Source: an uncultured bacterium | GTDB lineage: Bacteria; Planctomycetota; Phycisphaerae; Phycisphaerales; SM1A02 | DNA: 7,566 bases | Direction of reading: 5' to 3' | Assembly (NCBI GenBank): GCA_903867275.1 | Contig: CAIPQY010000122.1 | Span: 1 to 7,566, forward strand | Part shown: positions 1-7,566 of the stretch, in pieces | Layout: each line of letters opens with the position of its first letter | Numbering within the stretch: position 1 is the first letter of the stretch | Program-made: the position numbers and the translations under genes | Notes under the pieces: model-generated | Told to the model about the DNA's origin: nothing | Database searches by the model: none | Seen by the model: the letters and a program-made list of their open reading frames with translations, nothing else

Positions 1-1
1 C

Positions 2-1159
2 ACCGGCCAGATCACCGTGGCCAACAACAGCGGCGGCACGGGCGGCACCAGCCGCAGCGCCACGCTCGAAGTCGGTCGCTCGGTGTACGCGGCCACCGAC
101 TGCCCGAAGGCGGTCGCCGACAACACCACGGTGTACAGCTACATCACCGTGACCGATGACGTGTGCATCGCCGACCTCGACGTGGCGGTGAACATGTCGC
201 ACACCTACATCGGCGACCTGATCATCGATGTCACATCGCCGGCCGGCACCGTGGTGACGCTGCACAACCGCACCGGAACCAGCACCCAGAACATCGTCAC
301 CACCTACGACGACGAAGGCGCTGGCACGATTCCTTCAACGGCGCTGTCCGCACTCGACGGCGAGCACACCGCCGGCATCTGGAAGCTGCGCGTGAGCGAC
401 GCCGCCGCCACCGACACTGGAACCCTGAACGGCTGGTCGCTGCGCGTCGCGCAGGCGGCGGGTGGATGCATCGCCCGACAGACCATCTACAGTGATCCGT
501 TCGACGTGAATCCAGGCTGGACCACCACGGGTCAGTGGGCCTTCGGCGCACCGACCGGCGGCGGCGCAACCACCGGAGCCAAGGATCCGGCGAGCGCGTA
601 CACCGGCAGCAACGTGTACGGCTACAACCTCGCGGGCGACTACACCAACAGCATGCCGGCCTACACCCTCACGTCGAAGGCCTTCGACTGCACCGGCCTG
701 ACGGCGACGAAGGTGGCGTTCTGGCGCTGGCTGTGCGTGGAATCGAGCACGTACGACAAGGCCAGCTTTGCCGTGAGCAATGACGGCACGACCTGGACCA
801 CGGTGTGGAGCAACGGCGCCACCCTGAAGGATCAGGCGTGGGTCAAGGTTGCCTACGACATCTCCGCGGTGGCCGACAACAAGCCCACGGTGTACTTCCG
901 CTGGACGCTCGGCACCACGGACACCAGCATCGCGTACGGTGGCTGGAACATCGACGACTTCGAGATCACGGCCATTCCGCCGGCGAACCTCTGCCCGAGC
1001 GATCTCGACGGCGACGGTGAGACGACGGCAGGCGACATCTCCTTCCTGCTCCTGTCTTCAGGCCCCTGCTCAGGCTGCCTGGAGGATCTGGACGGCGACG
1101 GCGAAGTCGGCGCGTCCGACGTGTCGTTCCTGCTGCTCTCGTTCGGCCCCTGCCAGTAA
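2..1159 (+). CDS. Secreted protein with P domain, MAM-like domain and dockerin-like tail (5' partial)
   Basis: This is the C-terminal part (386 codons) of a larger protein; the frame is open to the left edge, so the GTG at 17 need not be the start. Counting residues from that GTG, about 22-145 form a proprotein-convertase P (Homo B) domain, shown by DLIIDVTSPAGTVVTL, YDDEG, a G-x-W-K-L-R-V segment and GTLNGWSLRV. Residues of about 155-317 resemble a MAM or immune-inhibitor-A-like beta-sandwich, from FDVNPGWTTTGQW to YGGWNIDDFEI. Residues 326-379 are two dockerin-like repeats. P domains usually follow the catalytic domain of secreted S8, M4, M36 or similar peptidases, so an extracellular or cell-surface peptidase is plausible. 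The catalytic part, if any, lies outside the window, so an adhesin-like role cannot be excluded. The gene ends in TAA and is followed by a strong terminator. Domain calls are confident; the overall function is not. Confidence 0.85.
   Translation, partial: TGQITVANNSGGTGGTSRSATLEVGRSVYAATDCPKAVADNTTVYSYITVTDDVCIADLDVAVNMSHTYIGDLIIDVTSPAGTVVTLHNRTGTSTQNIVTTYDDEGAGTIPSTALSALDGEHTAGIWKLRVSDAAATDTGTLNGWSLRVAQAAGGCIARQTIYSDPFDVNPGWTTTGQWAFGAPTGGGATTGAKDPASAYTGSNVYGYNLAGDYTNSMPAYTLTSKAFDCTGLTATKVAFWRWLCVESSTYDKASFAVSNDGTTWTTVWSNGATLKDQAWVKVAYDISAVADNKPTVYFRWTLGTTDTSIAYGGWNIDDFEITAIPPANLCPSDLDGDGETTAGDISFLLLSSGPCSGCLEDLDGDGEVGASDVSFLLLSFGPCQ
992..1156 (+). repeat. Tandem dockerin-like calcium-binding repeats, 28-residue period
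   Basis: Two copies, spaced 84 bases apart, encode DLDGDGETTAGD-ISFLLLSSGPC and DLDGDGEVGASD-VSFLLLSFGPC. Each has Asp at loop positions 1, 3, 5 and 12, as in the calcium loop of dockerin type I (EF-hand-like), followed by a hydrophobic helix. Each unit is framed by Cys (C326 and C351; C354 and C379, counted from the GTG at 17), which could form one disulfide per unit. In planctomycetes such tails occur on many secreted proteins without a cellulosome, so a sorting or anchoring role is inferred rather than shown. Confidence 0.8.
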
Positions 1160-1188
1160 GCGCAGGCGAACAACCAAGGATGCAACAC

Positions 1189-1228
1189 AGCGCCCCAGGC
1201 TTCGTGCCTGGGGCGCTTTCATTTGTAT
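1189..1228 (+). terminator. Rho-independent terminator between convergent genes
   Basis: A perfect 12-bp inverted repeat (AGCGCCCCAGGC at 1189-1200 and its complement at 1206-1217) encloses the 5-base loop TTCGT and runs into the T-rich stretch TTTCATTTGTAT. It lies 30 bases after the stop of the P-domain gene. The minus-strand gene ends at 1260, so its transcript would also cross the hairpin; on that strand an A/T-containing stretch precedes the stem, but the sequence after it (GTGTTGCATCC) is less T-rich. It should therefore work best on the plus strand and perhaps partly in both directions. Confidence 0.9.
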
Positions 1229-1259
1229 ATGGCTGAATCGACCGACGGCCGGCGCAGGC

Positions 1260-2521
<1,262 letters not shown>

Positions 2522-2522
<1 letters not shown>

Positions 2523-4387
2523 CAGGCCTCCCGGGCGAGTGCCTCGGCGCGACTGCGCTCGGAACGCTCCACGCGCTTGCGGTCGGTTTCCTTCAGCAGC
2601 TTCTTGCGCGTGCGAACGGCGGTCGGGGTGATCTCGACCAGCTCGTCCTCCTCGATGTACTCGAGGGCGGCCTCAAGGCTCATGATGCGGGGCTGCTTCA
2701 GCACCACGGTGGCGTCCTTGCTGGCCGCGCGCACGTTGCTGAAGGGCTTCACGCGCGTGGCGTTCACCACCAGGTCGTTGTCACGGCTGTTCTCGCCCAC
2801 CAGCATGCCTTCGTAGCACACGTCGCCGGGGCGCACGAACATCACCGCGCGCTCGCTCAACGGCTCCAGCGCGTAACTGGTGGCCGGGCCGGACTCGTTG
2901 GCGATCATCACGCCGTTGGCGCGTGGCTTCACGGCGTTGGGCGACACGGGGCGCCATGCGGCGAAGGCGTGGTGCATCACCGCTTCGCCACCGGTTGCGT
3001 TGAGCAGTCGGGTGCGCAGACCGATCAGGCCGCGCGCCGGAATGTCCGCCTCGATGTGCATGCGCGTGCCGCGGGGATCCACCTTGCCGATCTCGCCGCC
3101 GCGCGAACCCAGCAGCTCGAGCGCCGCGCCCATGCCGGAGTTCTCCACGTCGAGCGTGAGGCGCTCCCAGGGCTCGCAGGTCACGCCGTCGATCTCGCGC
3201 TCGATCACCTCGGGCTTGCCCACGGTCAGCTCGAAACCTTCGCGACGCATCGTCTCCAGCAGCACGCCCAGGTGCAGCAGGCCACGGCCGCTCACGCGGA
3301 ACTCGTCGGCGCTGTCGCCCGGGGAAACCTTCAGGGCCACGTTCGAACGCAGCTCGCGATCCAGGCGCTCGCTGATCTGGCGGCTGGTGACGAACTTGCC
3401 TTCCTTGCCACCCAGCGGACCATCGTTGATGCGGAACACCATGTGCAGCGTCGGCTCGTCCACGCTCACGCGCGGCAGCGCCTCGGGGTGATCCGGGTGC
3501 ACGATCGTGTCGCCGATGGCGATGTCGGGCAGGCCTTCCACGCAGCACAGGTCGCCGGCCACCACTTCCTGGGCCTCGGTGCGGCCAAGGCCGGTGAACT
3601 GGCTCAGCTTGGTGATGCGGCCTCGATCCATCTTGCCGTTCTCGCGGCACATGCCCACGGCCATGCCGGGCTTCATCACGCCGCGGATCACGCGGCCGAT
3701 GGCGATGCGGCCCACATAGCCGCTGTAGTCGAGATTGGTCACCAGGAACTGCAGCGGTCCGGTGGCATCGTTCGTGGGAGCGTCCACGCGATCGATGATC
3801 GCCTCGAACAGATCCTCCACGCCGGCGTCGCGCTTGTTGCGGTCGAAGCTGGCCCAGCCGTCGCGGCCGCTGGCGAACAGCACCGGGAAGTCCAGCGCCA
3901 GTTCATCGGCGCCGAGGTCGACCAGCAGGTCGAACACCTCGTTCACCACCTCGTCGGCGCGTGCATCCGGACGATCGCACTTGTTCACCACCACGATCGG
4001 CTTCAGGCCGATCTGCAGCGCCTTCTGCAGCACGAAGCGCGTCTGCGGCATCGGACCCTCGAGCGAATCCACCAGCAGCACGCAACCGTCGGCCATGCGC
4101 AGCACGCGCTCCACCTCGCCACCGAAGTCGGCGTGGCCCGGCGTGTCGATGATGTTCACGCGCATCATGGTGCCGGCCATGGGGCCCTTGCGCACCTCAT
4201 AGGTGACCGCGCAGTTCTTGGCCAGGATGGTGATGCCGCGCTCGCGTTCGAGCGGGTTCGAGTCCATCACGCACTCGGCAACTGCCTCGTTGGCGCGGAA
4301 GGTTCCGGACTGTCGAAGCATGGCATCCACGAGGGTGGTCTTGCCGTGGTCGACGTGAGCGATGATGGCGACGTTTCGAAGTTGCAT
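2522..4387 (-). CDS. typA: TypA/BipA translational GTPase
   Basis: TypA/BipA is a ribosome-binding GTPase of the EF-G/LepA family, involved in large-subunit assembly and in translation under cold and other stress. The product is 621 residues; E. coli BipA has 607. Visible motifs are the P-loop AHVDHGKTT (10-18), RGITI (50-54), DTPGHADFG (81-89), NKCD (135-138) and ASGRDGWA (172-179). Domain II, the EF-G-like domains with GKEGKFVTSRQI and FRVSGRGLLHL, and the TypA-specific C-terminal domain with the basic tail RTRKKLLKETDRKR follow. The ATG at 4387 was chosen because it gives the MQLRNVAIIAHVDHGK start typical of the family; an in-frame TTG 48 bases upstream would add 16 unconserved residues and overlie the leader hairpin. 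Compared with E. coli, about 9 extra residues sit between the switch I strand and DTPGH. It follows the M32 gene after 57 bases and overlaps lysC by one base. Confidence 0.97.
2527..2532 (-). promoter_or_regulatory. Strong Shine-Dalgarno for lysC inside the typA 3' end
   Basis: The minus strand reads GGGAGGCCTGATG: the ribosome site GGGAGG lies within the last codons of typA, 4 bases before the lysC ATG, while the TGA of typA shares its A with that ATG. This fixes the lysC start and supports termination-reinitiation or independent initiation at the junction. Confidence 0.75.
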
Positions 4388-4444
4388 AAAGAGCCCCGCA
4401 GTGTATCGGGGCTTCGGCCTGATTCCGAACACCAAATGCGATCT
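4388..4444 (-). promoter_or_regulatory. typA leader with Shine-Dalgarno-sequestering hairpin
   Basis: This 57-base gap is the only one in the minus-strand operon. Transcribed as minus, it contains AGCCCCG-ATACACTG-CGGGGCT (7-bp stem at 4392-4398 and 4407-4413, 8-base loop), followed by CTTT and the typA ATG. The only Shine-Dalgarno-like bases, GGGG at 4394-4397, lie 6 bases from the ATG and inside the 3' arm of the stem. The structure could hold typA translation down, or act as a weak terminator or processing site after the M32 gene. No convincing -35/-10 pair was seen in the gap or just upstream of it. Confidence 0.5.
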
Positions 4445-5995
4445 TTATGCGAGTCCGTACAGGGGCAAAAGCTTGCCTTCGAGGTGCCGCATCAGCGGAT
4501 CCGCCGAAAGTGGCTGTCCTGTCACCTTGCGGCACAGGCCATCCAGCCGATATCGCCGGCCGTGGGCATGCACATTGGTGCGCAGCCACGCCAGCAACGG
4601 CGCAAAGTCGCCCCGCGCGAAGCCCTCTTCCAGGCCGGGAAGGTCGGTTCGGGCCTTCTCGAACAGCTGGGCCGCCAGCAGCGTGCCCAGCGTGTAGGTG
4701 GGGAAATAGCCGATGGCGCCCATGCTCCAGTGCACATCCTGCAGGCAGCCGCGGCGATCATCCGGCACCGTCAGGCCCAGATAGTCCTTGTACAGGCCGT
4801 TCCACACCCCAGGCAGATCGGCCACCTTCAGGTCGCCCTTGATCATGGCCCGCTCCAGCTGGAAGCGGATCATGACATGCATGTTGTAGGTGCCTTCGTC
4901 GGCCTCCACGCGGATGAAGCCGGGCTCCACCACGTTGGCGCCATCCACCAGATCCTGCAGGCTGAAGCCGTCGCAGGCATCGCCGAAGAACGCGGGCAAC
5001 TGGGTCTGCGCCCAGGTCCAGAACGGACGGCTGCGGCCGACCTGGTTCTCCCACAGGCGGCTCTGACTCTCGTGCACGGACAGGCCGGCGGCCTCGCCCA
5101 TGGGCAATCCGATGCGCGTGGCATCCAGCCCCTGCTCGTACATGCCGTGGCCGCACTCGTGCATGGTGCTACCCAGCGCATCCAGCACGCAGGTCTCGAG
5201 GTAGCGCGTGGTCATGCGCACATCGTTGCAATGACTTCCACCGCAGAACGGATGCGTGCTGCGATCCAGACGGCCGCGGCTGAAATCGAATCCGATGCGC
5301 TTGGCCGCGAAGCGAACGAAGCGCTCCTGATCGGCGATCGCCAACGCGTGCTCGTTGAAGGCATTCGAGGGCTTGCGTGGAGCGCCCTTGAGGCGATCAA
5401 GCAAGCCCTGCAGGCGGGTACGAAGCGGCTCGAACACGCGCTGCACATCCGCGGCGTTCAGGCCAGGCTCGTAGTGATCGCTCAGTGCGTCCCACGGCTC
5501 GCCGCCCTTCTCCCAGCCAAGACACTCGGCCTTCTGGCGGTTCAATTCCACCGTGCGCTCGAGCCAGGGCTTGAACTGCGAGAAGTCGCTCGCCTTGCGT
5601 GCGGCGGCCCACGCGTGCATCGCCTTGCTCGACAATTCGGCCAGTTCGCTCACCAAGGCCTCGGGAAGCTTGGTCGCCTTGTTCCAGTCGCGCTCGATCT
5701 CGCGCACATCCACGCGATCGGGGTGCTCTTCAGGGAGTGCCGCGCACTCGGACTTGGCGGCGGCGATCAGGTCGCCCATCTCGGTGCTGGTGAAGGCCTG
5801 ATGCGACAGACGGGCCAGGTGCGAGAGCTGCGCAGATCGCAGTTCCACACCGCCCTCGGGCATCATGGTCTCCTGATCCCAACCAAGCACGGCGGCGCAG
5901 CTCTCGATGAGCTTCACCTCGCGCGCCTTGGCCGCCATGGCGGCGTAGGCCTTGCCCGAAACGGATGTCGCCGCAGGAGTCTGCGCGACCGTCAC
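4445..5995 (-). CDS. M32 family zinc metallocarboxypeptidase (carboxypeptidase Taq type)
   Basis: M32 enzymes remove C-terminal residues from peptides with broad specificity and are normally cytoplasmic; no signal peptide is seen here. The 516-residue length is close to the usual 490-510. The zinc motif HECGH (279-283) and the third ligand in HESQS (E309) are intact. Other family signatures are STHPFCGG (247-253), DVRMTTRY (258-265), NMHVMIRFQLERAMI (371-385) and GAIGYFPTYTLG (426-437), so the enzyme should be active. The GTG start overlaps the upstream TGA as GTGA, and an AGGG lies 6 bases before it (6002-6005), which suggests coupling to the DUF1573-ankyrin gene. An alternative in-frame ATG at residue 20 (5938) begins just before the conserved region and cannot be excluded. 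It is the second gene visible in the operon. Confidence 0.96.
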   Translation of the reverse strand: MTVAQTPAATSVSGKAYAAMAAKAREVKLIESCAAVLGWDQETMMPEGGVELRSAQLSHLARLSHQAFTSTEMGDLIAAAKSECAALPEEHPDRVDVREIERDWNKATKLPEALVSELAELSSKAMHAWAAARKASDFSQFKPWLERTVELNRQKAECLGWEKGGEPWDALSDHYEPGLNAADVQRVFEPLRTRLQGLLDRLKGAPRKPSNAFNEHALAIADQERFVRFAAKRIGFDFSRGRLDRSTHPFCGGSHCNDVRMTTRYLETCVLDALGSTMHECGHGMYEQGLDATRIGLPMGEAAGLSVHESQSRLWENQVGRSRPFWTWAQTQLPAFFGDACDGFSLQDLVDGANVVEPGFIRVEADEGTYNMHVMIRFQLERAMIKGDLKVADLPGVWNGLYKDYLGLTVPDDRRGCLQDVHWSMGAIGYFPTYTLGTLLAAQLFEKARTDLPGLEEGFARGDFAPLLAWLRTNVHAHGRRYRLDGLCRKVTGQPLSADPLMRHLEGKLLPLYGLA

Positions 5996-7566
5996 TTGGC
6001 ACCCTGCGTCTGGGCCATGGCGGGCTGCAGCTTCAGATCCTCTTCGAGGTACTTCAGCACTTCGGCGCGGCTGCCGTCGGAGCGGTTGCGGGCGTGATCC
6101 ACGCCGTTCCAGCCGCGGGCATCCTTGGCATTCACGTCAGCCTTGGCCGCCTGCAGCGTCTGCACCTTGTCCAGCTTGCCATTGGCGCAGGCGATCAGCC
6201 AGGGCGTCATGCCCTGACGGTTCTTCGATTCCAGCGCGGCGCCTGCGGCGATGAGCGCCTGCAGACTCTCCACCTTGCCGTTGCGTGCCGCGCGCATCAG
6301 CGCGGTGTCGCCGGTCAGGTTGTCGGCCGCGGTCAGGTCGGCCTTCTTCTCGATGAGCAGCGTCACCGACTTCGGGTCGCCGATGCCGGCTGCCCACAGG
6401 AGCGGCGTGAGGCCGTTCTTGTCGGTCACATTCACCGTGGCGCCGGCGTCGATCAGAAGCGCGACCGTTTCAGGCGTTCCCAGCGCGGCGGCCCACATCA
6501 AGGGCGTGCCGTCCAGACGATCCTTCGCGTTCACGTCGCTCTTGGCGGCCAGCAGCATCTTCACGGCGTCGGCCTTGCCGCTCTCGGCGGCGATGCACAG
6601 CGGGGTCTTGCCGGCGCGATCCTTCACGTTCACGTCGGCGCCCTTCTCGAGCAGCAGCGGAATGATCTCCACCTTGCCCTCCTTGGCGGCCCAGTGCAGG
6701 GCCGTGCGGCCGCCGGCGCTGTCAGGCGCGTTCACGTTCACGCCACTCTCGGCGAGTTCCTTCTTCAGCTTCTCCACGTCGCCGCTGCGGGCAGCCGTCA
6801 CCAGTGCGCTGGCTGCGCGCTCGGCGGGGTTGGGGCCCTGGGGCGCGCGGGGATCGCCCGACGCATTGACCGGGCGGCGAATCAGGCAGGACATCGACGG
6901 CACCTTCGGGTGATCGGTGCTGAAGGTGAGCTTGATGGTCTTGCCGGTGGAATCCCACAGCTTCCAGTCGACATGCACCACGTGTTCAACCTTCGCGTCG
7001 GTGCCGACATCCGGCACGATGGGCGGCACCACCGAGGTGATCTTGAACGGCGTGTTGTCCACGCTCTTGAGCGTGATGGTGCCGTCGCTGGTCTTGCCCT
7101 CGCCGGGCGCTTCAAGCAGATCCGGGGTCAGGGTGACGTACGCGGGCACCTTGCCCTGCACGGTCAGCATCACCGGCGCGTGGCCGTCGATCTGGAAGGT
7201 GACGCGCTTGCTCAGCGGAACGCCGGGCTTCGGGCCGGGCTTCAGGCTGATCTCCACCTCGGCGGTGGCGCCGGGAGCGATGGGCTCCTTGGGCACGCCG
7301 GCGGTGGTGCAGCCGCAGCTGGTGATGGCCTTCGAAACGGTGATCGGCTTGTCGCTGATGTTCGTGATCTTCACCTTGCCGCTCTTGGCGGTGTCCACCA
7401 CCATCTCGCCAAGGTCGAGCACTTCGGGCTCAAGCTTGACCACCGGGGTGGTGTCGACCGGAGCCTGCACGCCGCCGCCGGTTGGGGTGCCAACGCCGTC
7501 GTTGCCGCCACTCGCGATGGGTGCCGAGGTTTCGGAAACCTGCGCCTTGATCCGCTCCTGGCGATC
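5992..7566 (-). CDS. DUF1573 and ankyrin-repeat protein (5' partial)
   Basis: The frame is open to the right edge of the window, with 32 codons above the GTG at 7470, so the true start and any signal peptide lie outside. Residues here are counted from that GTG. The preceding 32 residues are Gly/Ser/Thr/Pro-rich, a likely linker. Residues of about 11-98 form a DUF1573 (ASPM-SPD-2-Hydin-like Ig fold) domain with LDLGEMVVDTAKSGKVKI and the hallmark TSCGCTTAG. About 100-200 looks like a second beta-sandwich, ending with CLIRRP. About 220-482 are ankyrin repeats, built on TPLxxAA and LLxxGADVNxKD. The tail is short and Gln/Ala-rich. DUF1573 is mostly found on exported proteins and ankyrin repeats bind proteins, so a cell-envelope binding role is an inference; the catalytic role is unknown and none is evident. 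It overlaps the downstream M32 gene by 4 bases. Confidence 0.9.
   Translation of the reverse strand, partial: DRQERIKAQVSETSAPIASGGNDGVGTPTGGGVQAPVDTTPVVKLEPEVLDLGEMVVDTAKSGKVKITNISDKPITVSKAITSCGCTTAGVPKEPIAPGATAEVEISLKPGPKPGVPLSKRVTFQIDGHAPVMLTVQGKVPAYVTLTPDLLEAPGEGKTSDGTITLKSVDNTPFKITSVVPPIVPDVGTDAKVEHVVHVDWKLWDSTGKTIKLTFSTDHPKVPSMSCLIRRPVNASGDPRAPQGPNPAERAASALVTAARSGDVEKLKKELAESGVNVNAPDSAGGRTALHWAAKEGKVEIIPLLLEKGADVNVKDRAGKTPLCIAAESGKADAVKMLLAAKSDVNAKDRLDGTPLMWAAALGTPETVALLIDAGATVNVTDKNGLTPLLWAAGIGDPKSVTLLIEKKADLTAADNLTGDTALMRAARNGKVESLQALIAAGAALESKNRQGMTPWLIACANGKLDKVQTLQAAKADVNAKDARGWNGVDHARNRSDGSRAEVLKYLEEDLKLQPAMAQTQGAK
6025..6813 (-). repeat. Ankyrin repeat array (about six full repeats plus caps)
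   Basis: Six near-regular units of 33-34 residues (about 99 bases) begin at residues 252, 286, 319, 352, 385 and 419, counted from the GTG at 7470. They are preceded by an N-terminal cap (220-251) and followed by a degenerate C-terminal unit (452-482) containing ARGWNGVDHAR. Typical cores are RTALHWAAKEG, GTPLMWAAALG and LTPLLWAAGIG, each followed by a second helix and a GADVN-type loop. The fifth and sixth units are less canonical (AALESKNR; WLIACANG). The units are diverged at DNA level, so this is an old array and not a recent expansion. Confidence 0.88.

Noticed and set aside
2781..3650. A 289-codon minus-strand frame inside typA
   Set aside because: It is an alternative frame of a highly conserved gene, and its product is Arg/Gly/Ala-rich without motifs.
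4388..4435. Upstream TTG start for typA adding 16 residues
   Set aside because: The added residues are not family-like, and the ATG at 4387 gives the conserved TypA N terminus.
4414..4500. Possible promoter for typA, with CATAAA/TAAAGAT-like bases near 4445
   Set aside because: No acceptable -35 element is found at a suitable distance, and the A/T bases overlap the stop of the M32 gene.
2969..6097. A 1042-codon open frame on the plus strand, opposite typA and the M32 gene
   Set aside because: Its translation is dominated by His, Ala, Arg, Leu and Gln with no recognisable domain, and it lies antisense to two conserved genes. Long antisense frames are expected in GC-rich DNA with strong third-position bias.
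6025..6813. Regularly spaced repeats of about 99 bases that could suggest a CRISPR or satellite array
   Set aside because: The repeats are in-frame, diverged at DNA level and encode ankyrin units, so they are protein repeats.
7468..7470. GTG as the start of the DUF1573-ankyrin gene
   Set aside because: The frame stays open for another 32 codons to the window edge, and this GTG sits in a Gly-rich linker with no clear ribosome site, so the gene is treated as 5' partial.

Overview
This window is GC-rich bacterial DNA that looks like a chromosomal segment from a planctomycete, most likely of the Phycisphaerae type. The strongest lineage clue is the pair of Cys-bracketed, dockerin-like Asp-rich repeats ending the protein at 1159; such C-terminal repeats are common on secreted proteins of that group. 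The DUF1573 domain at the other end fits the same lineage. The assignment rests on family knowledge, not on a marker gene. No RNA gene, CRISPR array, insertion sequence or prophage element is visible.

Layout. Positions 2-1159 (+) hold the 3' end of a large secreted protein: a proprotein-convertase P domain, a MAM-like beta-sandwich domain, then two dockerin-like calcium-binding repeats. A 100-base convergent gap follows, with a perfect 12-bp-stem terminator. Everything from 1260 to 7566 is on the minus strand and reads as one operon, transcribed right to left: a DUF1573 plus ankyrin-repeat protein (5' end beyond the window), an M32 metallocarboxypeptidase, the translational GTPase TypA/BipA, and aspartate kinase LysC. 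Two of the three junctions overlap (GTGA and TGATG), which suggests translational coupling. The third is a 57-base gap carrying a hairpin that would bury the Shine-Dalgarno of typA.

How the genes relate. TypA (ribosome assembly and stress translation), the M32 peptidase (peptide turnover) and aspartate kinase (entry to Lys/Thr/Met and diaminopimelate synthesis) are ordinary housekeeping functions. Their tight linkage to a DUF1573-ankyrin protein has no obvious explanation. No clear new biological system is present. The points most worth a second look are the DUF1573-ankyrin fusion and its coupling to the peptidase, the hairpin in front of typA, a possible internal start in lysC for a separate regulatory subunit, a 9-residue insertion in the TypA GTPase domain, and the Cys-framed dockerin repeats.
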